Positions 7,124 through 12,917 of a DNA stretch of 12,917 bases are shown here, piece after piece (the stretch's first letter is position 1; every line of letters begins with the position of its first letter). The DNA is from Candidatus Hydrothermota bacterium (lineage in GTDB: Bacteria; Hydrothermota; Hydrothermia; UBA1063). Both the position numbers and the translations under genes were made by a program. The stretch is taken from the NCBI GenBank assembly GCA_003644895.1, contig QNDO01000021.1, positions 1 to 12,917 of the forward strand. Direction: 5' to 3'. The notes under the pieces were generated by a model. It did not search any database, was not told where the DNA came from, and saw only the letters and a program-made list of their open reading frames with translations.

Positions 7124-7864
7124 ATGGACGAAATAGTTAAGTTTCTCCTTGAGTTACAGAAAATTGATTCCCGCATCGATGACCTGAAGAAACGCAAGAC
7201 TACAATACCGGAGGAGCTCTCGATACTCAGGAAAGAGATTGAAGATTTAAAGAAGGAGAAAGAAAAATTTCTTGAGGAGATTAAGGAGGAGATCCTTGCT
7301 CAAAAAAGACTCGAGCATGAGATAGAATCTCTGGAAGATGAGATAGAAGAGTATAGAAGAAAATCTCGGGAAGTCAAAACTAATGAAGAATACAGGGCTA
7401 TGCTTCAGCAGATTGAATTTGCTGAAAAGAAAAAAGAGGAACTGGAAGAAGCGCTTTACAAAAAAATGGAAGAGGTGGAGCAATTGCAACAGGAGAAAGA
7501 TGTAAAAACACAGGAATTTGATAACCTTATAAAAGAGAAAGAGAGTCTCATAAATAGCTTGCAAAAAGAACTCAATAGCTTGGATGATTTTATTCAGGAG
7601 GTAGAGGAGATACGAAAGAGAGAGATAGCCCACATTCCTCAGAAAGAACTTTTACTTTATGAGCGAATAAGAAAAAAGAGAGGAAGGGTGGTGGTGAATG
7701 TAAAAGCGGTAAGGGATATAAACAGTAACATAACCGGCTATGTATGTGGTGGTTGTCATGCCGAATTGCCTACTCAATTTGTCAATGAATTAAAGCTTGC
7801 AAAGACATTAAAGAGATGCGCTAATTGTGGCAGGTTGATCTACTGGGATGAAGAAGATCTATGA
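7124..7864 (+). CDS. Coiled-coil protein with C-terminal C4 zinc ribbon (COG1579 type)
   Basis: 246 residues from the ATG at 7124. Residues about 5-175 form a long, highly charged Glu/Lys coiled-coil hairpin containing the family signature 'VKTNEEYRAMLQQIEF'. The C-terminus is a zinc ribbon with Cys208-x2-Cys211 and Cys232-x2-Cys235 ('CGGC', 'CANC'). Proteins of this kind are called putative nucleic-acid-binding proteins; the precise role is not settled. An in-frame TTG at 7100 would add eight residues but lies inside the promoter spacer, so the ATG is preferred. The family core also begins at about this ATG ('LLELQKID'). It heads a five-gene operon and overlaps the RNase HI gene by 17 nt. 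Confidence 0.88.
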   Translation: MDEIVKFLLELQKIDSRIDDLKKRKTTIPEELSILRKEIEDLKKEKEKFLEEIKEEILAQKRLEHEIESLEDEIEEYRRKSREVKTNEEYRAMLQQIEFAEKKKEELEEALYKKMEEVEQLQQEKDVKTQEFDNLIKEKESLINSLQKELNSLDDFIQEVEEIRKREIAHIPQKELLLYERIRKKRGRVVVNVKAVRDINSNITGYVCGGCHAELPTQFVNELKLAKTLKRCANCGRLIYWDEEDL

Positions 7865-8258
7865 TATATTTGTGGACGGTTCTTCCCTGGGTAATCCTGG
7901 AGCAGCTGGTGGAGGTTTTATTATAAAGAATACCCAAGGGGAGGTTTTAATCGAGAAATCTATTCCCTTTGGTATCAAAACCAACAACGAGGCTGAGTAT
8001 ATGGCTCTTATTGAGGCTCTGCAGTATGCACAGAATAATGGAATACGGAGGATAAGAATATTTACAGACTCTGAATTGATGTACAGACAACTTGGGGGAA
8101 AATATAAGGTTAAAGCACCTAATCTTAAATTGCTTTATAATTATACCCTCACATTACTGAAGAGATTTGAAAAGTGGGATATAATTCATATACATAGAAA
8201 TTTAAACAAGGATGCAGATAGACTTGCAAAACAGGCGGCAATGGAGGTGAAAAAATGA
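7848..8258 (+). CDS. rnhA: Ribonuclease HI family protein
   Basis: 136 residues, a single RNase H fold. It cuts the RNA strand of RNA-DNA hybrids. The four metal-binding acidic residues are visible: Asp10 ('FVDGSSLGNPG'), Glu50 ('NNEAEY'), Asp74 ('FTDSEL') and Asp124 ('NKDADRLA'). The short form without the basic protrusion, and the 'NNEAEY' block, resemble the archaeal/Bacillus YpdQ-like type more than E. coli RnhA. The E. coli active-site His loop is replaced by 'IHRNLNKDAD'. The gene starts 17 nt inside the zinc-ribbon gene and ends in an ATGA overlap with rpoZ, so production is probably coupled to both. Confidence 0.9.
   Translation: MKKIYDIFVDGSSLGNPGAAGGGFIIKNTQGEVLIEKSIPFGIKTNNEAEYMALIEALQYAQNNGIRRIRIFTDSELMYRQLGGKYKVKAPNLKLLYNYTLTLLKRFEKWDIIHIHRNLNKDADRLAKQAAMEVKK
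8243..8250 (+). promoter_or_regulatory. Ribosome binding site of rpoZ embedded in rnhA
   Basis: GGAGGTGA lies four bases before the rpoZ ATG. The same bases encode part of the C-terminal residues of RNase HI. It is the best ribosome site in the plus-strand operon and implies rpoZ has its own strong initiation. Confidence 0.6.
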
Positions 8259-8515
8259 AAAAAATCATCACCGTTGAAGACATATGGCGCAGGTTTAACA
8301 ATAAATATTTTGCTATTGTACTCGCTTCCCGTGAAGCTAGGAAAATAGCAAGGGATATACGCGAAGACAGATTGAAAACTGATGAAAAACCCACAATGCT
8401 TGCCCTGAAAAAACTCATAAACGGTGAAATCAAATACAGAACCATAAAAAGAAGGGTTAAAATACTTCACGATTTTGAAGTGACTTATGAAAGTGATTCT
8501 GGGGATATCAGGTAG
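8255..8515 (+). CDS. rpoZ: DNA-directed RNA polymerase omega subunit
   Basis: 86 residues, within the omega range. Omega wraps the C-terminal tail of beta-prime and helps RNA polymerase assemble. Conserved parts are 'NNKYFAIVLASREARKIA' (the NRYxLVxxAAxRARQL-like helix, about 15-32) and 'KPTMLALKKLINGEIKY' (about 45-61, equal to KPVxxALxEIxxGKI). The rest is a poorly conserved charged tail. Identification rests on these two blocks plus the classic position directly before coaBC. It overlaps rnhA by four bases (ATGA) and coaBC by 29 bases. Confidence 0.88.
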   Translation: MKKIITVEDIWRRFNNKYFAIVLASREARKIARDIREDRLKTDEKPTMLALKKLINGEIKYRTIKRRVKILHDFEVTYESDSGDIR

Positions 8516-9653
8516 TATTGCTGCTTATAAAGCCGCTAATATTGGGCGGCTTCTCAAAAAGAGAGGGGCAGATATCAGGGTTATACTAACCAATGCTGCC
8601 CAAAAATTTGTTTCTCCTTTTCTTTTTAAATCTCTCCTTGAGTGTGATGTTTACACTGAAGATGAATACTGGGATTATAAAGGTGGACTTCATATCCAAT
8701 TAGCTCAATGGGGAGATGTATTGCTTATAGCCCCTGTTACATTAAATACAATTTCAAAACTTACTCAGGGAATTGCTGATAATTTATTAACTTCAACTGC
8801 AGCTGCCTTTAAAGGGCCGGTTGTACTTGCACCTGCTATGCACACTGAAATGTGGAACAATCCAATACTTCAGCAAAATATAAAAAAACTGTTACAGATG
8901 AATAATTTTTATTTAAGTGGTCCGGGTGAGGGAGAACTTGCTTCAGGAGATAAAGGTATTGGAAGACTTCTTGAAGAAGAATTTATTGTAGAGGATACCA
9001 TAGCAGCTTTGAAGGGTTTCCCCTTAAAGAATAAAAAGATTCTATTGACCTACGGGAGGACGGAGGAATATATCGATGATGTGCGGGTGATTACAAACCG
9101 ATCATCGGGACTCATGGGCATATCTCTGGCCAAAAAGGTTAAAGAAATGGGGGGACAGCTAACACAGGTGGTAGGTGAGACGTCCTATCCGCCCTATGGA
9201 AGAGATAGGATTATAAGGGTAAAAACCACCCAGGAGATGTTAGAAGTCCTTGAGAGGGAAATTGAGAATCACGATATATTGATAATGGCCGCGGCAGTTT
9301 CTGATTATGCACCTTATACAAAAATAAGAGGAAAGATCAAGAAGACGAAAGAGCTAACTTTACATCTTAAAGAGAATCCCGATATTTTAAAGCATCTTTC
9401 TAATTACAAAGGCAAAAGATTATTTATCGGTTTTGCCCTTGAGGCAGACAATATAATAGAGAATGCCAGAGCAAAACTCAACGAGAAATCTTTAGATATT
9501 ATAGTAGCTAATTCTATCGGGTCTATGGGTTCTTCCAGAAGCTCAGGTTATATTATATCTTCCATAGGGGTGGAGGAGAGTTTTCTGGATATGGATAAAG
9601 ACTCACTGGCTGAGAAAATCCTTGAACATGTGATAAAACTATATGGTAAATAA
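8487..9653 (+). CDS. coaBC: Bifunctional phosphopantothenoylcysteine decarboxylase / phosphopantothenate-cysteine ligase
   Basis: 388 residues, full length. The N-terminal CoaC domain (1-about 178, FMN) decarboxylates phosphopantothenoylcysteine; the C-terminal CoaB domain (about 183-388) joins phosphopantothenate and cysteine; both serve coenzyme A synthesis. CoaC: 'ISGSIAAYK' (7-15), catalytic His69, 'APVTLNTISKL' and 'GIADNLL'. CoaB: 'NRSSGLMG' with Asn204, 'MAAAVSDY' (267-274), 'KIKK' (283-286), 'KENPDIL' and 'IIVAN'. Two changes stand out: the PAMN motif reads PAMH (His119), and the LACGD motif reads LASGD (Ser153), altering positions matching Asn125 and Cys158 of E. coli Dfp. The ATG is 29 nt inside rpoZ and lacks a clear ribosome site, suggesting coupling. 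Confidence 0.95.
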   Translation: MKVILGISGSIAAYKAANIGRLLKKRGADIRVILTNAAQKFVSPFLFKSLLECDVYTEDEYWDYKGGLHIQLAQWGDVLLIAPVTLNTISKLTQGIADNLLTSTAAAFKGPVVLAPAMHTEMWNNPILQQNIKKLLQMNNFYLSGPGEGELASGDKGIGRLLEEEFIVEDTIAALKGFPLKNKKILLTYGRTEEYIDDVRVITNRSSGLMGISLAKKVKEMGGQLTQVVGETSYPPYGRDRIIRVKTTQEMLEVLEREIENHDILIMAAAVSDYAPYTKIRGKIKKTKELTLHLKENPDILKHLSNYKGKRLFIGFALEADNIIENARAKLNEKSLDIIVANSIGSMGSSRSSGYIISSIGVEESFLDMDKDSLAEKILEHVIKLYGK

Positions 9654-10311
9654 GAATCCTATTTATATCCTGAAGGAAGTATTTGATGTGGAAAAGGCCT
9701 TCGTGTTGGGGTACAACAAAGAAGCTCTGCTAGAATATTACAAGGAAAAGGCCTTAAAGTGTAGAAGATGTCCTCTCTATAAGACAAGAAATAGGCTCGT
9801 TTTTGGGTGGGGGAATCCATATAGTGGCGTTATGGCCATTGGAGAAGCTCCTGGTGTTGACGAGAATAGAATCGGGAAGCCTTTTGTTGGTAAAGCTGGC
9901 ACCTTTCTTGCAGAAGCTATGGAAAAAGCCGGTATTGATAGAGAAAGAGATTTGTATATAACCAATGTCCTAAAATGTATACCCTTGGCTTTTCCTGGTT
10001 CTAGAAAAATAAGACCACCCAAAAAAGAAGAGATAAGGGCCTGTTCTTATTTCCTGGAAAAACAGATTCAAATTATAAAGCCTCGTTTGATACTTGCAAT
10101 GGGAGGATTTGCTTTAAGTTATTTACTGCAGAGAGAAGTAAAAATAACAGCTAACATAGGGCAGATCTTTGAAATAAAGGATGGTATTAAGGTTTTCCCT
10201 GTCTTTCACCCTTCTAAAATCATACGAGAGGACAAAGAAGAGGTAAGAAAACATTATGTAGAGGACCTGAAAAAATTTAAAAGTCTCATGGAGGAGCTTA
10301 AAGAGTCCTAA
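9643..10311 (+). CDS. Uracil-DNA glycosylase, family 4-like, [4Fe-4S]
   Basis: 222 residues. It removes uracil from DNA to start base-excision repair. Four cysteines for an iron-sulfur cluster are visible: Cys40, Cys43, Cys112 and Cys134. The uracil-binding motif 1 is 'GEAPGVDENRIGKPFVGKAG' (67-86), followed by 'YITNVLKC' (105-112) and motif 2 'HPSKIIR' (189-195). The stretch after KC differs from the usual KCRPPxNR: it reads 'IPLAFPGSRKIRPPKKEEI', making the Cys112-Cys134 gap about six residues longer than in Thermus-type enzymes. The first 39 residues also exceed the usual short N-terminus, so a later start (for example GTG at 9688) is possible. It overlaps coaBC by 11 nt and ends overlapping the convergent HAD gene. 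Confidence 0.9.
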   Translation: MVNKNPIYILKEVFDVEKAFVLGYNKEALLEYYKEKALKCRRCPLYKTRNRLVFGWGNPYSGVMAIGEAPGVDENRIGKPFVGKAGTFLAEAMEKAGIDRERDLYITNVLKCIPLAFPGSRKIRPPKKEEIRACSYFLEKQIQIIKPRLILAMGGFALSYLLQREVKITANIGQIFEIKDGIKVFPVFHPSKIIREDKEEVRKHYVEDLKKFKSLMEELKES

Positions 10312-10985
10312 TTTCTCAGATTTTTCAAGAATTCACGCAGTTCAATAATGTTATTGAAGGCCTTGTCCGGAGAATAAGAGCGTAGAGTATGTATATCATA
10401 TATACTGGTGGCAACAGCAATGGAACCAAATCCTGCCTCTTTTGCAGCTATAATGTCAAGAGGTGTATCACCGATAACAAAAACCCGATGGGGCTTTATC
10501 TCAGCAAGTTCTATTCCTCTCTTATAAGCCACTTTTAAAATTTCTGTTCTGTCTTTGGAATCAGACCCAAAACCACCGAATCTGAAAAAGTGGTGAAGTC
10601 CCCCTCTTTTTAACTTAATATAAGCTCCCTTCTCGATATTACCTGTTGCGAGTCCTTGCAGTAAATTGCTGGACTTACTGATTTCGGAGAGGGTTTCTTT
10701 CACTCCATCTATAACTTTATATCCGGGTGAGCTTTGAACTTCCTCCTCTAGGAATTGTAAGTATAGATCCAAAACCTGGTGTATGTGATTCTGTTGCGGA
10801 CTAATCCCAAGTTTTTTCAGGAATATTTCTTCTACAATTACCGGATCAGTTTTTCCATGGGGTGTTATCCCCTCCATTGCATTTTTAATTCCATAAAGGG
10901 AATAAAAAGCTCTTTCAAGTGCTCTTGCCCCAGCACCACCTGAGTGTATCAAAGTTCCGTCTATATCAAAGAAAAGAAAGACCAT
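10308..10985 (-). CDS. HAD-superfamily hydrolase, phosphoglycolate-phosphatase-like
   Basis: 225 residues. All HAD motifs are present: motif I 'FDIDGTL' (nucleophile Asp7, acid/base Asp9), motif II 'LATGN' (Thr114), a 'GSDSKDRTEIL' segment (140-150) contributing the basic residue, and motif IV 'IGDTPLDI' (Asp173, Asp177). The helical cap between about 15 and 90 is the subfamily I type seen in Gph and beta-phosphoglucomutases. A phosphatase acting on a small phosphorylated metabolite is most likely; the exact substrate cannot be inferred. It follows gatC by three bases and has only a weak ribosome site. Its stop region overlaps the uracil-DNA glycosylase stop on the other strand by four bases. 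Confidence 0.87.
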   Translation of the reverse strand: MVFLFFDIDGTLIHSGGAGARALERAFYSLYGIKNAMEGITPHGKTDPVIVEEIFLKKLGISPQQNHIHQVLDLYLQFLEEEVQSSPGYKVIDGVKETLSEISKSSNLLQGLATGNIEKGAYIKLKRGGLHHFFRFGGFGSDSKDRTEILKVAYKRGIELAEIKPHRVFVIGDTPLDIIAAKEAGFGSIAVATSIYDIHTLRSYSPDKAFNNIIELREFLKNLRN

Positions 10986-10988
10986 AGA

Positions 10989-11285
10989 TTATTTTTTCTT
11001 TATGCCTTTAAGAGGTGATGGTGCCTTAATATAATCTGTGAAAGTATCAGGTGCATTTTCAAGCACTTCATATCTTTCCAAGCCTTTTCCCTGCTTATCT
11101 TTTCTTCTTCTTAAATAGGTTCTATCATGAGGATAATATAGTGGGTCGACACCAGTTACATCTATACTTTTCAGCTTTTCAACTAGTTTTAGCATTTTTT
11201 GGAAATGTTTTTTTATCTGCAGTTCTTCATTCTCATTGAATTTCAGCTTGGCCAGTTTCATTATTTTTTTAACATCAATCTCCAT
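10989..11285 (-). CDS. gatC: Aspartyl/glutamyl-tRNA(Asn/Gln) amidotransferase subunit C
   Basis: 98 residues from the ATG at 11285, the normal GatC length. GatC is the small scaffold that stabilises GatA and GatB, the enzyme that turns mischarged Glu-tRNA(Gln) and/or Asp-tRNA(Asn) into the correct amide. Family parts: 'IMKLAKLKFNENEELQ' at the start, 'VEKLKSIDVTGVDPLYYP' in the middle, and 'LENAPDTFTDYIKAPSPL' at the end (usual ANAPxxxxxxFxVPxVL). The ATG is chosen over an in-frame TTG 15 bases earlier because GAGGG sits eight bases before it. gatA and gatB are not adjacent and must be elsewhere. It overlaps the glmU-like gene by 11 nt. Confidence 0.88.
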   Translation of the reverse strand: MEIDVKKIMKLAKLKFNENEELQIKKHFQKMLKLVEKLKSIDVTGVDPLYYPHDRTYLRRRKDKQGKGLERYEVLENAPDTFTDYIKAPSPLKGIKKK

Positions 11286-12270
11286 CTGGGTTACCCTCAA
11301 TGAATTTGGGACCGAGTATAATACTTCCTTTTTTAATTCTTGTATTCTTTATAACCACATTGGGCCCTATTCTAGCACCGGACTCCACATATGTCTTCCC
11401 CATAAGGGAGACGAAGGGATATATAATCACGTCCTTCTCAAGATATACATCACTTTCAACATATGTTAATTCAGGATTCAAAAATGTAACACCATTGTCC
11501 ATCCAGTAATTTTTAATCCTTTTCTCCATGATCTTTTCAGTCTGGGACAGCTGTTTTCTAGTATTTATCCCCAGAATTTCTTCCCAATCTGTTATTTTAT
11601 GGGCATAAACGTTACCCACTCTTCGCTGTAGAATTTCAATCACGTCTGTGAGATAATATTCTCCCTGCTTATTGTCTGCTCTAATTTCGTGGAGCCATTC
11701 AAAGAGGGCTTCTGTGTCGAACAGGTAAATACCTGAATTGACTTCTTTGATTTCTTTTTCTTCGGGAAAAGCATCAACTTCTTCCACGATCATCATTATT
11801 CTATCACCAATAGATCTCACGATTCTACCATAACCCGTAGGATCTGGTAGTTCTGCCGTTAATACTGTAGCAATTGCTCCCCGGGAGCGATGAAATTCAA
11901 AGAGTTCCCTAGCTGTTTCTATTCTTAATAGGGGAGCATCGCCTGGAAGTACCATGAGATCAGAATCTGTGTTATCGATATACAGCTGTACTCTTTTAAC
12001 TGCATCTCCTGTACCAAGAGGTTCTTCCTGTATTACAAATTGAACATTTTCACCCTTTAATGCTTCTTTAACCTGTTCCATGTAAGGGCCACCGATGACG
12101 ACGAAAATCTTTTTTGGATTAAGGTTCTTCGCGACCTCTAGAGGGTAATGTAGAAGGGGCTTACCACATATTTCGTGCAGAACCTTACTTTTCCCGGAAT
12201 TCATTCTTTTTGCTTTGCCTGCTGCCAGCAAGGCTATATAAAGGTCTCTGTTTTCTAAGTTTCTTCTCAT
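11275..12270 (-). CDS. glmU: Truncated GlmU: UDP-GlcNAc pyrophosphorylase (uridylyltransferase) domain with a short left-handed beta-helix stub
   Basis: 331 residues against about 450 for full GlmU. The uridylyltransferase domain is complete: nucleotide loop 'LAAGKAKRM' (15-23), Lys29 in 'SKVLH', 'GTGDAV' (86-91), 'PGDAPLL' with Asp111, 'GYGRIVR' (147-152), Glu164, 'EVNSGIY' with Asn178, 'GEYYLTD' (203-209) and 'GINTR' with Asn236. After about residue 260 only three or so hexapeptide coils follow before the stop, so the acetyltransferase active site (beyond about residue 330 in full GlmU) is absent. The gene following directly is gatC, overlapping by 11 nt, so the missing part is not just behind a frameshift. 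Predicted role: UTP plus GlcNAc-1-phosphate to UDP-GlcNAc. The ATG overlaps the korA stop (ATGA) with GAGGAG eight bases upstream. Confidence 0.85.
   Translation of the reverse strand: MRRNLENRDLYIALLAAGKAKRMNSGKSKVLHEICGKPLLHYPLEVAKNLNPKKIFVVIGGPYMEQVKEALKGENVQFVIQEEPLGTGDAVKRVQLYIDNTDSDLMVLPGDAPLLRIETARELFEFHRSRGAIATVLTAELPDPTGYGRIVRSIGDRIMMIVEEVDAFPEEKEIKEVNSGIYLFDTEALFEWLHEIRADNKQGEYYLTDVIEILQRRVGNVYAHKITDWEEILGINTRKQLSQTEKIMEKRIKNYWMDNGVTFLNPELTYVESDVYLEKDVIIYPFVSLMGKTYVESGARIGPNVVIKNTRIKKGSIILGPKFIEGNPDGD
11294..11298 (-). promoter_or_regulatory. Ribosome binding site that decides the gatC start
   Basis: GAGGG on the minus strand, eight bases before the ATG at 11285. It partly overlaps the alternative TTG at 11300, making that longer start unlikely. 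Confidence 0.5.
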
Positions 12271-12917
12271 TTGATTAACTCCTCTGCAGATTTCACAAGT
12301 TCATCTGGATCAAATAATTCTCCATCATATCTGTTAACAGGTATTACTTTACTATTTTTTACATGGGCCATAATTTCATAAACCAATTGTCCCTGATTCA
12401 TTTCAGGGACAATAATATATTCAACTTTTCCGTCGATTTTTTCCAATGAAGTGTGAGGGAAAGGCCAGATTATCTTGGGTCTTATATAGCCTGCTTTGAC
12501 ACCTTTCTTCCTCAGTATTTCAACCACTTCTTTTACAGCACGGGCAACGATTCCATAAGGAAAGAATATTATTTCGGCATCTTCTATTAAATATTCTTCT
12601 ACATCCTCAGCATATTTAAGTGCTTTCTCCATTTTTTTCTTGAATCGATCAAGATTCTTCCTTGCTATCTCAGGATTATTACTAGGGAATCCGTCTTCTC
12701 CGTGAATAAGTCCTGTTATATGGTATCGCACACCCTCTCCAAAGGGTAATAGATAACCGCCTACATTATTATCATCACTGTATGGTAGGTAGTTCTCCTT
12801 GATAATAGAAGGAGGTGTGAAAATTTCAATTTTTTCCGGAATGTTGACCTTTTCTCTCATATGGGAAGTGATTTCATCAGTAAGCACAACTACAGGTATT
12901 CTTAGTATTTCGGAGAT
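12267..12917 (-). CDS. korA: 2-oxoacid:acceptor (ferredoxin) oxidoreductase alpha subunit, C-terminal part
   Basis: The reading frame is open through the right window edge, so the 5' end is outside; 216 C-terminal residues are present. The match to KorA-type alpha subunits is clear: 'VVVLTDEITSHMREKV', 'FGEGVRYHITGLIHGEDGFP' (usual GYRxHVTGLTHDExGxP), 'EDAEIIFFPYG', 'IRPKIIWPFP' and 'EMNQGQLVYEI'. The alpha subunit carries domains that, with the TPP-binding beta subunit, decarboxylate a 2-oxoacid to acyl-CoA and reduce ferredoxin. 2-Oxoglutarate is the likeliest substrate by family. It is followed directly by glmU and not by korB, so any beta and gamma partners are upstream (outside to the right) or elsewhere, for example with the gamma gene at the left edge. 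Confidence 0.9.
   Translation of the reverse strand: MSEILRIPVVVLTDEITSHMREKVNIPEKIEIFTPPSIIKENYLPYSDDNNVGGYLLPFGEGVRYHITGLIHGEDGFPSNNPEIARKNLDRFKKKMEKALKYAEDVEEYLIEDAEIIFFPYGIVARAVKEVVEILRKKGVKAGYIRPKIIWPFPHTSLEKIDGKVEYIIVPEMNQGQLVYEIMAHVKNSKVIPVNRYDGELFDPDELVKSAEELIK

Noticed and set aside
7247..7633. Long minus-strand open frame opposite the zinc-ribbon gene, rich in Phe and Leu, looking like a membrane protein.
   Set aside because: It is the antisense reading of a Glu/Lys-rich coiled coil, which yields Phe/Leu codons. No ribosome site, and the plus-strand gene has clear family motifs.
9690..9755. 12-bp direct repeat GGAAAAGGCCTT at 9690 and 9744, spaced 54 bp in frame.
   Set aside because: It encodes similar Lys-Ala-type residues in a charged helix; no further copies were seen and the flanks differ, so chance or codon bias is enough.
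10341..10358. Perfect 8-bp inverted repeat (TTCAATAA, two bases, TTATTGAA) near the C-terminal end of the HAD gene, about 30 bp past the glycosylase stop; considered as a terminator or operator.
   Set aside because: AT-only-like stem with too tight a loop and no T-run; a repeat of this size is expected about once by chance in an AT-rich window, and it is explained by the codons of the HAD protein.

Overview
The window is a gene-dense, AT-rich stretch of a bacterial chromosome. Coding sequence covers almost everything, and the largest non-coding gap is under 100 bp. The bacterial identity rests on rpoZ (RNA polymerase omega), queA, gatC, a GlmU-type uridylyltransferase and coaBC. Ferredoxin-dependent 2-oxoacid oxidoreductase genes at both ends and a heterodisulfide-reductase-like HdrCB pair indicate anaerobic, low-potential metabolism. 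The proteins are rich in Lys, Glu and Ile, and arginine is mostly AGA/AGG, which would suit a moderate thermophile. An uncultivated anaerobic lineage of the WOR-3/Hydrothermae kind is a guess from this gene mix and cannot be proven from the sequence. No mobile element, CRISPR array, tRNA or rRNA was seen.

Layout. (1) 1-444, plus strand: 3' part of a 2-oxoacid:acceptor oxidoreductase gamma subunit entering from the left. (2) 446-5959, minus strand: an operon read right to left, hdrC-hdrB-AhpD-like-purA-TPR/CHAT, with ATGA, 14-nt and TAATG-type overlaps and then a 13-nt gap. A good sigma-70-type promoter lies just upstream of hdrC. (3) 6005-7027, minus strand: queA. (4) 7124-10311, plus strand: a zinc-ribbon coiled-coil protein, RNase HI, rpoZ, coaBC and a family-4-like uracil-DNA glycosylase, every junction overlapping. 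It is driven from a promoter that places transcription start at or next to the first ATG. (5) 10308-12917, minus strand: korA (3' part), a truncated GlmU, gatC and a HAD phosphatase, again tightly packed.

How the genes work together. The plus-strand operon groups nucleic-acid functions (R-loop removal, RNA polymerase assembly, uracil repair) with coenzyme A synthesis. The hdrCB/AhpD-like group looks like a thiol-disulfide electron-transfer module, fused transcriptionally to AMP synthesis and to a caspase-like TPR-CHAT protein with both catalytic residues intact. The right-hand operon joins 2-oxoacid oxidation, UDP-GlcNAc synthesis and tRNA-dependent amidation. Both convergent gene pairs (444/446 and 10308/10311) meet with essentially no spacer.

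Most worth a second look: the HdrCB-AhpD-PurA-CHAT operon, the GlmU that lacks its acetyltransferase half, the leaderless-looking start at 7124, and CoaBC with replacements at two positions regarded as catalytic in E. coli.
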